A stretch of DNA of 64,000 nt from Candidatus Gastranaerophilales bacterium (GCA_944324345.1 CALUVT010000002.1:248001-312000), one strand, 5' to 3'; shown: positions 44,622-53,695, numbered from the stretch's first letter. Notes: generated by a model from the letters alone, not told the origin. Numbers and translations are program-made.

Positions 44622-45584
44622 TTAAGCAGAAATTTTTGAGCACACTCTTGAAACAATAAAATCTGTAATTTTCTTTTCAAGATTACAACCAAAATAACCA
44701 TTGATTTCCTTGATAAAGTAGCAAGGACTTGTAACATTGATTTCAATAATTTTTCCATCAATAACATCAAGCCCAACCATTGGCAAACCAAGATTATTGA
44801 GCTCTTTTGCAACAGGGATAAACTTTTCTTTCTCTTCAAGAGATAACTCTGCTTTTACGATATTTGAATCACAATGTTCGTTAAATTTAAAATCATCATT
44901 CGATGGCAGTTTTTGCACACAAACATCCAAAACTTCATCTCCTAAGAATAAAACTCTTTTATCTCCAAATTTTGCTTTTGGTAAGTACTCTTGTACCATA
45001 ATAAGTTTTTTTTGATTATTTGTCATTGTGTTTATAATAACAGCGGTGTTTTTATCTCCTTTTTTTAGAGTCATGACACCTGAGCCAAAACAACCATTTA
45101 AAGGTTTTAAAACAATTTCCTCATGCATATTCAAAAAATCTATTATATCATTCTTGGAAGAAGTTACGATATTTTGAGGCATTAGATTTAAAAATTTTAA
45201 TGCATGCAATTTTTCGTTAAAATTACGTATTGAATATGGATCATTAAGTAATAAAGTTTTTTCTCTGTCAACAAAATCAAAAATATAAGTAGCATTTATG
45301 TAATCAACATCAACAGGAGGATCAGGTCTAAAAATAACCAATCTGAAATTTTCAATTTTTACTGATTTTAGATTTTTATCATAAAATATATCCTCGTCAT
45401 TTTCATAAACTTTATAACAATGAGCTATTGCTTCACCGCAAACAATTGAGAGATGGTCAATTGTAGCAATAAAAACATTAATATTACTCCTCAAGAGTTC
45501 CCTTATAATCCAAAAGTTTGTAACAAGATTATTAAATTCAAAATACTTTAGCTCTAGTCTATCAATAATAAATAAAACATCCAT
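44622..45584 (-). CDS. gshB: Glutathione synthetase-like ATP-grasp enzyme
   Basis: 320 aa in the order of bacterial GshB: an N-terminal domain with RPDPPVDVDYINATYI, then the ATP-grasp region EIVLKPLNGCFGSGVMTLKK, MVQEYLPKAKFGDKRVLFLG, and the Mg-binding GLDVIDGKIIEINVTSP. It would join gamma-glutamylcysteine and glycine. gshA is not in the window, and a related peptide ligase role cannot be excluded. GAGAGG precedes ATG. Confidence 0.85.
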   Translation of the reverse strand: MDVLFIIDRLELKYFEFNNLVTNFWIIRELLRSNINVFIATIDHLSIVCGEAIAHCYKVYENDEDIFYDKNLKSVKIENFRLVIFRPDPPVDVDYINATYIFDFVDREKTLLLNDPYSIRNFNEKLHALKFLNLMPQNIVTSSKNDIIDFLNMHEEIVLKPLNGCFGSGVMTLKKGDKNTAVIINTMTNNQKKLIMVQEYLPKAKFGDKRVLFLGDEVLDVCVQKLPSNDDFKFNEHCDSNIVKAELSLEEKEKFIPVAKELNNLGLPMVGLDVIDGKIIEINVTSPCYFIKEINGYFGCNLEKKITDFIVSRVCSKISA

Positions 45585-45759
45585 AAGTCACCTCTCTAAA
45601 GAGGATACAACCATCCTACAAATTATGCAATAGTAATGAAGTATAAATACCTTAATAATCTGTAATATATAAATTAAAAAAGGCAAAAAAAAGAGTTTAT
45701 AAGTGTTATCATACATGTAAAGTAGTGAAGTATAGTTTTGTATTAGAAAGGTTAAGATA

Positions 45760-46572
45760 ATGTCTATAGCTGCAGTAAATAAATCTGGGGTTGAAACTTC
45801 TAAGAAGAGAAATTCAGCAACAATTGCAATCCCAACAATTGGGCTTGGTGTAGTTGGAGCCGGTACGGGATATTTAGCCGGAGGCAAGGGGCCAAAATTA
45901 GAAGATATCTTTGCAATGGAACCTGATAAATTTGAATCATATGTAAGAAATGTAAATGATGATTTAGAAAATGATGTTGATGAGATTAGAGAAAGCATTA
46001 AAGATTTGCATGAAGATGGTAGCGAGTACGTTGTAGATAAAGATAAGCAAAAAGCATATGACGCAGAGGTAGAAAAGCAGGTTCTTCCGCAAGACTCTCC
46101 GGAAGAAACAAACTATAAACAAGCAAAAGAAAATTATGACAAAAAACTCCTTGAGAAATTAAATGAGGGGAAAGAGGAAGCTGCTAAATTTAAAACCCTT
46201 GATGAAGCAGATGAAGCAGCAAAAAATGCAGCTAAACAAGCCATTTCTGAATCTAATGAAGCAAAAGCACTAACAACTGCTGAAAACAATATTCGAGCAG
46301 TAAAAGAAGATTTGTTAAGAAAATCTACTGATGCACAAGCAAAGAATATTGTTGTAGAATTTGATAACGCCGTAGAAGCAGCTAAAAATAAAAAGGCAGC
46401 AAAGATTGCAGAATTTATTGGCGACGAAAATGTAAAATCAGCTTTTGAAAAGATTAAAAAGCTGTTCCCAAAAGAAGGGAAAGGCAAAACCGCTGCAATA
46501 TGGGGTGCTTTTGGTGCATCATTAGGTCTTATTGCAGGATTAGTGATAAACGGAACAAGAAAGCAATCATAA
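45760..46572 (+). CDS. Coiled-coil protein with hydrophobic segments at both ends
   Basis: 270 aa. A Gly-rich hydrophobic stretch (IAIPTIGLGVVGAGTGYLAG) near residues 22-41 and another at the C-terminus (AAIWGAFGASLGLIAGLVIN) flank about 190 residues of very charged, Ala/Glu/Lys-rich helix, probably coiled coil. This dumbbell layout would place both ends at a membrane. AGAAAGG precedes ATG. No family recognised. Single gene with a strong terminator. Confidence 0.66.
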   Translation: MSIAAVNKSGVETSKKRNSATIAIPTIGLGVVGAGTGYLAGGKGPKLEDIFAMEPDKFESYVRNVNDDLENDVDEIRESIKDLHEDGSEYVVDKDKQKAYDAEVEKQVLPQDSPEETNYKQAKENYDKKLLEKLNEGKEEAAKFKTLDEADEAAKNAAKQAISESNEAKALTTAENNIRAVKEDLLRKSTDAQAKNIVVEFDNAVEAAKNKKAAKIAEFIGDENVKSAFEKIKKLFPKEGKGKTAAIWGAFGASLGLIAGLVINGTRKQS

Positions 46573-46586
46573 ATATTCAATAAATA

Positions 46587-46620
46587 AAAAAACGACAGAA
46601 TATACGTTCTGTCGTTTTTT
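46587..46620. terminator. Bidirectional intrinsic terminator
   Basis: 14-bp stem AAAAAACGACAGAA / TTCTGTCGTTTTTT with a 6-nt loop, between convergent genes. Confidence 0.9.
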
Positions 46621-46640
46621 GCATGTACAAATAAAAACAG

Positions 46641-47303
46641 TTAAACAACTTTGTCAGGATCAAGTACAACACAACGAGAGTTATTTACCTGTAAAAGAGC
46701 AGCAAATTTTTCTAAATCTGTCTTTATTTCGTCAAAAGTATTGTAATGCATAGGTATAACAGTTTGTGCACCCAACCAGTCGGCAGCAACTGCAGCATGT
46801 TCTACATCCATTGTATAATGTCCGCCAATAGGTAACATTGCAATATTTGGGCGATATAACTCTTTTATGGTTTTCATTTCTGAAGTTAAACCTGTATCAC
46901 CTGCATGGTAAATTCTTACATTTTCTACATCAAAAATAATTCCCGCAGGTTCACCTGCATACCTTCCATCAGGTAAAGAACTTGTATGAGAAGCTGGAAC
47001 AAATACGACTCTGCCCCAATCATAATTCAGCCATCCGCCAAAATTAATTGAACGGACTTTACATCCTTGTTCTTTACAATACTGAGCGAGTTCAACAATT
47101 GCAGTAATTGTTGCATCTTTTTCTTTTGCTATTTCAATAGCTTGACCGAGATGATCTCCATGTGCATGTGTTAAAAATATGTCAGTAATATTTGCATTAT
47201 GCCAGTCATACTTAGGGTTAATACTGACATATGGATCAACCATAATAGAATTATCTTTTAACTTAATTTCAAAAGCACTGTGTCCAATATACTTCAAATC
47301 CAT
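46641..47303 (-). CDS. UPF0173-type metal-dependent hydrolase
   Basis: 220-aa metallo-beta-lactamase fold protein: IGHSAFEI at the N-terminus, metal site HAHGDH at 46-51, VPASHTSSLPDG, IYHAGDTGL, and IGGHYTMDVEHA, ending PMHYNTF. This set is the YtkL/UPF0173 family; its substrate is unknown. AAAAGGAG precedes ATG. Divergent from ribD, whose promoter lies in the 61-nt gap. Confidence 0.9.
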   Translation of the reverse strand: MDLKYIGHSAFEIKLKDNSIMVDPYVSINPKYDWHNANITDIFLTHAHGDHLGQAIEIAKEKDATITAIVELAQYCKEQGCKVRSINFGGWLNYDWGRVVFVPASHTSSLPDGRYAGEPAGIIFDVENVRIYHAGDTGLTSEMKTIKELYRPNIAMLPIGGHYTMDVEHAAVAADWLGAQTVIPMHYNTFDEIKTDLEKFAALLQVNNSRCVVLDPDKVV

Positions 47304-47352
47304 AACAATCTCCTTTTATAATACCTTCATTCAAATATAGCAAATTTTATAG

Positions 47353-47358
47353 TAGAAT
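47353..47358 (+). promoter_or_regulatory. -10 box of a probable leaderless promoter (ribD)
   Basis: TAGAAT exactly 6 nt before ATG 47365; no Shine-Dalgarno. Confidence 0.45.
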
Positions 47359-47364
47359 GCAAAT

Positions 47365-48408
47365 ATGCAATATGAACAATTAATGAAAAAATGTATAGAG
47401 CTAGCAAAAATGGGTGAGGGGAATACTTCACCAAATCCTCTTGTGGGGTGTGTTGTATTAAACAAATATGGGGAAGAGATTTCTACAGGCTACCACAAAA
47501 AATATGGTGATAACCATGCAGAAAGAGATGCCTTGCTAAAACTTAAAAATGGAGAAGAAACAGGAGGTACATTAATTGTCAATCTTGAACCCTGCACACA
47601 TTATGGGAAAACACCTCCCTGCACGGATTTAATAATTGAGAGAGGCATAAAAAAAGTTGTTATAGGAATGAAAGATGTAAATCCTATCGTCCGAGGCAAT
47701 GGAATTGAAAAGCTCAAAAAAGCAGGGATTGAAGTTATACAAGATGTACTAACTTATGAATGCGAAAGACTTAACGAAGTTTTTATCAAAAATATGACAC
47801 AAAATAAAGTTTTTGTAGCACTAAAGACCGCTACAACACTTGACGGAAAAATTGCAACTAATAGCGGATCTTCCAAATGGATAACATCAGCAAAGTCAAG
47901 AGAAGAGGTAAAAAAAATCCGTAACCGATATGACGCAATACTTACAACTTCATCAACTATTCTCGCAGATAACCCGACAATGGCACACCAGAAAAAACTT
48001 ATACTTGATAGAAAACTCAAAACAAACTTAGAATCACCAATATACAAAGAAGGTGAAATATATCTTTTTAACGAAACTCTTGATATGTTTGAAGGCGGAA
48101 TAAATTTTATAAAAACACCTGTCGAGGATGAAAAATTAAATATCGAATTTATTTTAAAAAAAGCATTCGACTTGGGAATCAAGAGTGTTTTAGTGGAAGC
48201 TGGCGGGCATTTAAATGGAGAAATTTTAAAATTTACTGACAAAATTTATCATTTTATAGCTCCCAAGATTACCGCAGACAATTCATCACTCTCTTGTTTC
48301 GATTCCAGAAAAATAAACGACATAAATGAATGCTATAACTTTAAAATTGAACGTGTAGATATTTTTGATCCGGATATATTATTAACTTACTATCCTATTT
48401 CAAAATAG
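47365..48408 (+). CDS. ribD: Bifunctional riboflavin biosynthesis protein RibD
   Basis: Deaminates and then reduces the pyrimidine intermediate of riboflavin synthesis. 347 aa. The N-terminal deaminase has zinc ligands His51 in HAE and Cys77/Cys86 in PCTHYGKTPPC. The C-terminal reductase begins around 145 with VALKTATTLDGKIAT and contains SKWITSAKSREEVKKIRNRYDA and VEAGGHLNGE. No other rib gene and no FMN riboswitch is next to it. It appears to have a leaderless promoter. Confidence 0.94.
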   Translation: MQYEQLMKKCIELAKMGEGNTSPNPLVGCVVLNKYGEEISTGYHKKYGDNHAERDALLKLKNGEETGGTLIVNLEPCTHYGKTPPCTDLIIERGIKKVVIGMKDVNPIVRGNGIEKLKKAGIEVIQDVLTYECERLNEVFIKNMTQNKVFVALKTATTLDGKIATNSGSSKWITSAKSREEVKKIRNRYDAILTTSSTILADNPTMAHQKKLILDRKLKTNLESPIYKEGEIYLFNETLDMFEGGINFIKTPVEDEKLNIEFILKKAFDLGIKSVLVEAGGHLNGEILKFTDKIYHFIAPKITADNSSLSCFDSRKINDINECYNFKIERVDIFDPDILLTYYPISK

Positions 48409-48419
48409 CAAAAAAGTTG

Positions 48420-48425
48420 TATAAT
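48420..48425 (+). promoter_or_regulatory. -10 box of a probable leaderless promoter
   Basis: TATAAT 7 nt before ATG 48433; no Shine-Dalgarno. Confidence 0.5.
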
Positions 48426-48432
48426 TAAACTT

Positions 48433-49755
48433 ATGAAGAAAAAATCTACAATATCAGGGACTTTCTACCCATCAGATAAAGAAGATTTAAAGCGGCTTAT
48501 ACAAGAATTTACAATCGAGCCGCCCAAATATAAATCTCGTGCAGTAATTGTTCCACATGCCGGTTACAAATATTCAGGCAGGCTGGCTGCGGAAGGTATC
48601 CAGCATCTTAAAAGAGATGCAAAAAATGTTTTTATATTTGCCCCCTCACACTATGAAAGAGTTTATGGATGTACTGTTCCTGAATACAGTTCTTTCGAAA
48701 CGATATTTGGGGATATTGAAATAAACACGGAACTTACAAAGCAAATTTCAAAGCTTTGCGACTGCAACATCAGTAACTACGCATTTGAAAAAGAACATTC
48801 AATAGAGGTTCAACTACCTTTTATAAAAGCATTCCTCCCTTCTGCTAAAATTGTTCCCGTCTTGTACGGTTGTGAAAATTTCAAAAACTTATGCAACACT
48901 TTAGAACATTTTTGGAATGATGAGGATAACGTTTTTCTTATATCAAGTGACTTAAGCCATTTTTATCCTGAAAAAGAAGCCGTTAAAATTGACAACTATA
49001 CAGCAAAAATGATTGAGGAGAACTATTTAAATAACTTTGAACAAGAACAGGCATGTGGTGCTGTTGGGATTTGCGGTCTTATTGAGTTTGCAAAAAAACA
49101 TAATTTTTCACTGATTCGAATAGGGCTTACAAACTCTGCAGCTACGACAGGGGATTCTTCAAGAGTTGTAGGTTATGGCAGTTGGTTTTTATACGAAGGA
49201 GAGAAAAATTATTATATAAAAAAATACTTTTCCGACTTTGTTGTAGATATTTGCAGAAAAAGCATTTTGTCAGGGCTGCAACTTGGTCAATTTAATATTA
49301 AAAATTATGATAGAGTTTTCGACGAATTTGGAGCATCATTTGTAACTCTCGAACTTGATGGAATTTTACGAGGGTGTATAGGCTCAATTATTCCCCACAA
49401 ACCACTATTGAAAGATTTACTGCATAACGCTCATGCTGCGGCATTTTCAGACCCAAGGTTTCCAACTCTTACGCTTAATGAATACAATAAAATTGCTATT
49501 AAGGTTTCACTGCTTTCAAAACCTGAAAGGATTGAATTTGAAACTGAAGAAGAATTACTTGATGTTCTAAAACCAGGAATCCACGGATTAATAATACGCG
49601 ACGGGAATTACCAATCAGTTTTCTTGCCTGATGTGTGGGAACAACTACCTGATAAGCAAGTCTTTATTGAACAGTTAAAACTCAAAGCAGGTCTGCCTAA
49701 AAATTATTTTTCTGAAAACCTTGAAGCATTTAAATTCACAACAACAAAAATTTAG
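48433..49755 (+). CDS. MEMO-AMMECR1 fusion (AmmeMemoRadiSam system proteins B and A)
   Basis: 440 aa in two domains. Residues 1-265 are MEMO-like (FYPSDKEDL, VPHAGYKYSGRLA, FIFAPSHYE, EHSIEVQLPF, LISSDLSHFYP), a dioxygenase-like fold with His residues placed for metal. Residues about 268-440 are AMMECR1-like (FVTLELDGILRGCIGSI, HAAAFSDPRFP, GLIIRDGNYQSVFLPDVWEQ). The two usually occur with a radical SAM partner, which is not in the window. The biochemical role of the system is not established. Overlaps the convergent small gene by 4 nt. Confidence 0.88.
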   Translation: MKKKSTISGTFYPSDKEDLKRLIQEFTIEPPKYKSRAVIVPHAGYKYSGRLAAEGIQHLKRDAKNVFIFAPSHYERVYGCTVPEYSSFETIFGDIEINTELTKQISKLCDCNISNYAFEKEHSIEVQLPFIKAFLPSAKIVPVLYGCENFKNLCNTLEHFWNDEDNVFLISSDLSHFYPEKEAVKIDNYTAKMIEENYLNNFEQEQACGAVGICGLIEFAKKHNFSLIRIGLTNSAATTGDSSRVVGYGSWFLYEGEKNYYIKKYFSDFVVDICRKSILSGLQLGQFNIKNYDRVFDEFGASFVTLELDGILRGCIGSIIPHKPLLKDLLHNAHAAAFSDPRFPTLTLNEYNKIAIKVSLLSKPERIEFETEEELLDVLKPGIHGLIIRDGNYQSVFLPDVWEQLPDKQVFIEQLKLKAGLPKNYFSENLEAFKFTTTKI

Positions 49756-50075
49756 TATAATAAATACAATTTTGGGCTTTCTAAACTTGCAGCCTCACCT
49801 ACATTTTCAGCATAACTGTCAGCGTTTGGTAATAAGCTGATAACAGATTGGTATGCATTACCATTAAAATCATTCATTTCAACCTGATTTTTAGACAAAC
49901 GTCTGTGATCCTCTTTTAAACCATTTAGTTGTTCATGGATAACATTAAGTTTATCGTTAATAACATCAAGTTTATCAGCGGTAGGTAAAAGTTCAAATCT
50001 TGAATTTGGGTAAGAAAACCCATTGTACTTACTTGAAGAACCAAAATTTAACCCACTTACCCTATTAACTAACAT
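49752..50075 (-). CDS. Hypothetical coiled-coil protein with N-terminal NFG motif (107 aa)
   Basis: AAAGGAG precedes ATG 50075. The start MLVNRVSGLNFGSSSKYNGF has a Phe-Gly motif like other short proteins here. A short coiled coil follows (KLDVINDKLNVIHEQLNGLK), with a leucine/isoleucine heptad. Lies 15 nt after dnaX on the same strand, so probably co-transcribed with it. No family recognised. Confidence 0.62.
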   Translation of the reverse strand: MLVNRVSGLNFGSSSKYNGFSYPNSRFELLPTADKLDVINDKLNVIHEQLNGLKEDHRRLSKNQVEMNDFNGNAYQSVISLLPNADSYAENVGEAASLESPKLYLLY

Positions 50076-50090
50076 CTGATTAACTCCTTT

Positions 50091-51995
50091 CTATTCAATG
50101 ACCTTTCCATCAAAAAGTTCCATTACCATATTTACATTATCAGAATACATGGAAGAATTTATACTTGAAGGATGCTTTAACTTCTTTTCTTCCACAACTT
50201 CCTCTTTCAATTCTTGAACTTCACTCTCATCAATCTCAGGTTCAATATTCTTATTTACTTCGACAGGTGAAGGTTTAGGTACACTAGCAGGTTGTTGTAC
50301 CTGTTTTATTTCTGCATCTGAAGGATGCGGAAGTCTTACTATGACATTCGAATTCTTTTGCCCGAAGAGCGAATCAACAGCCTCTATTAGTGCTTGTTTT
50401 TTACTACCGGACTGAACTTGACTTAAGAAGATTTCATTTTTCATAGTCAAAACTGTTTTATCAGCAGTTATTTTAACAGGTGTGGCCCACTGCTTCAAAA
50501 GTGCACGAGTCGGAACATTGTGAACAAGTTCCAATAGTTTAGCCCAAAGTGCCATAATATCTCCAGCGTCATGATGTTTCGACATAGGCATAGGAGAAAA
50601 ATCTTCAGCTTTACTCGGCGAAATATTCTGTTTTGCATCAATACTTTCACCTGTTTCAACAATTTTTGTTTCTGAATTCTTTGTGATACTTTCATTATCA
50701 TTTGGTGACATTGAAGGATTTTTCGGTAAAGATTCTTTTGTAGCATCAATAGGCTTTGATACATTTTCTTCTTTAACAGAAGGTTTAACAGTTATTGGAG
50801 CAATATTTTTCAGCTCCGGTGTAATCCTTACCTGAACATTACCGCCTTCTAGCTTTGCTACCCTATTTTGCAATTCTATAAGGGAAGTATTTTCCGCAAG
50901 ATTTGCAAGATCTATTATAGAAACTTCTAACCATAAACGAGGATTGTTTGTCAGTTTAAGTTCCTTAATGTACTCTGCACATTTATCTATGAGAAATACT
51001 ATTTGATGAGTCTCTACATTTTCTGCTTGTGATGACAACACTCCTAACTGAAGATCATTTGCCTGAGTAAGTTCAATTGCAACTTCCTTTCTACAATTTT
51101 TAACTATTAAAAGATTTTTAAAATAATCCATAAGATTAGTCAAAATTTGAACAGGCTCATTACCAGAATTGTATATTTTTTCTAGCTCCTCAATCGCTTC
51201 TTGAGGATTTGAGTTGATAATCTTATCCGACAGAGAATTTAATGTATCAAAGGACAAACGACCTAAAAGAGTGTTTATATCTTCAGTTGTAATGGGAGAA
51301 TCACTATCCAAAACACTCAATTGATCTAAAAGAGCAATACTGTCACGCATACCACCAGCAGAATTTTTAGCAATTGTAAGTAACGCATCATCAGTTATAT
51401 TAATCTTTTCATTATCAGAAATATATCTCAGGTGTTTAACAATATCATCTGTAGTTATACGTTTAAAATCAAACCTTTGACAGCGACTTTTGATTGTATC
51501 AAGCACCTTATGGACTTCGGTTGTCGCAAGAATAAAAATAACATTTTTTGGGGGCTCTTCTAAAGTCTTCAATAAAGCATTAAATGCCGTTGTTGAGAGC
51601 ATATGAACTTCATCTATAATATAAATTTTATACCTGCTGTTTACAGGTGCATACATAACCTTTTCCAAAATATTTTGTGCATCTTCCACTTTCCTATTAC
51701 TTGCAGCATCAATTTCTATAACATCCATAGGTGTAGAATTTGTTATATCAACGCAATTTTCACACACACCGCAAGGGTTGATTGTCGGGCCTTCTTTGCA
51801 ATTTAATGACTTAGCAAAAATTCTCGCAGTGGAAGTTTTACCTGTTCCTCTCGGGCCTGTAAAAAGGTATGCATGAGAAATTTTATTAAGCTCTATAGCA
51901 TTTCTTAAAGCTTTTTTAATGTGTTCTTGTCCAACGACTTCTTCCAGCTTTTGTGGACGATACTTTCTATACAAAGGTACATATTTTTCATTCAT
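50091..51995 (-). CDS. dnaX: DNA polymerase III subunit gamma/tau
   Basis: Clamp-loader ATPase. 634 aa. Walker A GPRGTGKTS at 47-55, the zinc module CKEGPTINPCGVCENC, Walker B IYIIDEVHML, sensor FILATTE, and the arginine-finger region IKSRCQRFDF. The C-terminal ~270 residues (tau-like) are low-complexity and Lys/Ser/Glu-rich around a conserved-looking patch (IMALWAKLLELVHNVPTRAL). TGT-TATAAT ends 6 nt before the ATG and there is no Shine-Dalgarno, so leaderless initiation is likely. Confidence 0.96.
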   Translation of the reverse strand: MNEKYVPLYRKYRPQKLEEVVGQEHIKKALRNAIELNKISHAYLFTGPRGTGKTSTARIFAKSLNCKEGPTINPCGVCENCVDITNSTPMDVIEIDAASNRKVEDAQNILEKVMYAPVNSRYKIYIIDEVHMLSTTAFNALLKTLEEPPKNVIFILATTEVHKVLDTIKSRCQRFDFKRITTDDIVKHLRYISDNEKINITDDALLTIAKNSAGGMRDSIALLDQLSVLDSDSPITTEDINTLLGRLSFDTLNSLSDKIINSNPQEAIEELEKIYNSGNEPVQILTNLMDYFKNLLIVKNCRKEVAIELTQANDLQLGVLSSQAENVETHQIVFLIDKCAEYIKELKLTNNPRLWLEVSIIDLANLAENTSLIELQNRVAKLEGGNVQVRITPELKNIAPITVKPSVKEENVSKPIDATKESLPKNPSMSPNDNESITKNSETKIVETGESIDAKQNISPSKAEDFSPMPMSKHHDAGDIMALWAKLLELVHNVPTRALLKQWATPVKITADKTVLTMKNEIFLSQVQSGSKKQALIEAVDSLFGQKNSNVIVRLPHPSDAEIKQVQQPASVPKPSPVEVNKNIEPEIDESEVQELKEEVVEEKKLKHPSSINSSMYSDNVNMVMELFDGKVIE

Positions 51996-52001
51996 GGTAA
52001 T

Positions 52002-52007
52002 ATTATA
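52002..52007 (-). promoter_or_regulatory. Extended -10 box of a probable leaderless dnaX promoter
   Basis: TGT-TATAAT on the minus strand, 6 nt before ATG 51995. A second TATAAT at 52015-52020 on the plus strand serves the divergent carboxypeptidase gene (15 nt to ATG 52036). Confidence 0.5.
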
Positions 52008-52035
52008 ACAGAGTTATAATAAATTTGGATACATT

Positions 52036-52839
52036 ATGAACTTAATTAAACCTCCTTTACTAAAACAAGGCGATACAATAGGGATTTTGGCACCATCAGG
52101 GGCAATGGATGATGACACAAATCTTAAACGAGCTATCCGATTTTTTGAAAACAAAGGGTTCAGGATAAAATTATCCGACAACGTTTATTCAAAAAGCAGA
52201 TATCTTGCAGGCTCCGATAAGGAAAGATTAACCGCTCTTCACCAAATGTTTGACGATAAATCTATCAATGCGATTATATGCCTGAGGGGCGGGTATGGAG
52301 CAATTAGGCTTATTAATAAAATTGACTATGAATTAGTTCGCAAAAATCCTAAAATATTTTGCGGATATTCTGACATAACCGCACTTAACGCAATGTTTTT
52401 AAAACGGGCAGGGCTCATAACCTACTCAGGTCCAATGATATTGAGTGATTTTGGACAGGAAAATTTATGCGAATATACAATTAACAATTTCTTTAATACG
52501 GTTTGTAATGATGTGTTTGAGTACAAAGGAAGATTTTGGGGAGGGAATTTATCGACTCTTGTTTCTTTATGCGGGCAAGACTTTATTCCTGATTTTGAAT
52601 TTACTCTATTTTTAGAAGACTTAAATGAGCCTCCATATAAAATTGACAAGATGGTTACACAACTCTTTAATATTCCCAAAATCAGAAAATATACAAAAGC
52701 TGTAGCTATTGGAGATTTTTTAGGAGTTGATAATATTGAATATATATTTGAAGAACTAAATTTACCTCTTATAAAAGATTTTCCGGCCTCACATTCAGAA
52801 AAGAAATTAACAATTCCATACGGTCTTGAAATCAAATAA
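52036..52839 (+). CDS. ldcA: Muramoyltetrapeptide LD-carboxypeptidase (peptidase S66)
   Basis: Removes the terminal D-Ala from tetrapeptides during peptidoglycan recycling. 267 aa, slightly short for the family (about 300). GDTIGILAPSG opens the N-terminal domain, LRGGYGAIRLI follows, and the nucleophile is in GYSDIT (Ser112). FLEDLNEPPYKIDKM holds the catalytic Glu, and the C-terminal His lies in PASHSEK. Divergent from dnaX; no good Shine-Dalgarno, so a very short leader is likely. Confidence 0.9.
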   Translation: MNLIKPPLLKQGDTIGILAPSGAMDDDTNLKRAIRFFENKGFRIKLSDNVYSKSRYLAGSDKERLTALHQMFDDKSINAIICLRGGYGAIRLINKIDYELVRKNPKIFCGYSDITALNAMFLKRAGLITYSGPMILSDFGQENLCEYTINNFFNTVCNDVFEYKGRFWGGNLSTLVSLCGQDFIPDFEFTLFLEDLNEPPYKIDKMVTQLFNIPKIRKYTKAVAIGDFLGVDNIEYIFEELNLPLIKDFPASHSEKKLTIPYGLEIK

Positions 52840-52921
52840 TTATTGAAATTCTATTGATTTTTGCACTCTAAAATAATAAAATAACTAAAGAATAGCTTTT
52901 TTAATCTTAATTTATGGAATT

Positions 52922-53695
52922 ATGAATAGTAAAAGATATAGAAAAATACTTGCACAACTGCTTGTGTGTTGGATTTTCCCTAAACATATAAGAAAAGAAG
53001 TTCGAAAATTACTCATTAATTTTTCAATTAAAGAGTACTTTTACTATAAAAACTTGGGTTACAAAATAGTACCTCTTGGCGATTTTTGCCTACCAAGGGT
53101 TGTCACAACTGTCGCAAAACTCAAACCATACAAGTATTATGGAGAAAAAAGCTACCCTTTTGATTTATGCCTTCATGGGAACATGCCCCAAATAACAGAA
53201 TGTATTAACAGAAAATTTGACGACTATATAGAAAATATTGTTTTTGATGAAAAAAGAAAAAACTTCGTTAACAAAAAATACGGGGCAAGGTATATTCACG
53301 AAACCAAAATGAAATTACCACAAATAAAAAACAAATATAAAAAACGAATTCAAAACTTCAAAAATACCATAGCAAACAAAGAAAAAATATATTTTATTTA
53401 CTCAAATTATGATTTTTCCAAATACCCAACAAACAAAGATGTTGCGGATTTATATAATTCTCTTTGTAAAATACGCAAAGGTCTGAATTTCGAACTTATC
53501 CTTCTTCTACCTGAAAAAATTGAAAATATAAACAATCCAAAAATTAAGCAAATAGTAAAAGACTGGGAACCAGATGATGGGATTTGGGTAGAAGACTTTT
53601 TTAAGACAGAAAATCAGCAAAAAGTAAAACTTACTAAAAATAAGGAATTTTATACTTATTTGAAGAAAGAATTAACTGCACTAATTACTAAATAA
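52922..53695 (+). CDS. DUF1796-like putative papain-type cysteine peptidase
   Basis: 257 aa, strongly basic. The core reads VPLGDFCLPRVVTT, then SYPFDLCLHGNMPQI and the NKKYGARYIHETKM segment. This is the Cys...FD...Y-x-x-x-(F/Y)-x-H pattern of DUF1796 proteins, often found near polysaccharide genes. The match is by eye. No signal peptide. The start at 52922 has only a weak GGA upstream. It lies 82 nt after ldcA and may be co-transcribed. Confidence 0.6.
   Translation: MNSKRYRKILAQLLVCWIFPKHIRKEVRKLLINFSIKEYFYYKNLGYKIVPLGDFCLPRVVTTVAKLKPYKYYGEKSYPFDLCLHGNMPQITECINRKFDDYIENIVFDEKRKNFVNKKYGARYIHETKMKLPQIKNKYKKRIQNFKNTIANKEKIYFIYSNYDFSKYPTNKDVADLYNSLCKIRKGLNFELILLLPEKIENINNPKIKQIVKDWEPDDGIWVEDFFKTENQQKVKLTKNKEFYTYLKKELTALITK

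Noticed and set aside
44576-44659. 27-codon frame after tsaD
   Set aside because: No Shine-Dalgarno, overlaps a hairpin and the end of gshB. It may belong to a short RNA, but not enough supports a gene.
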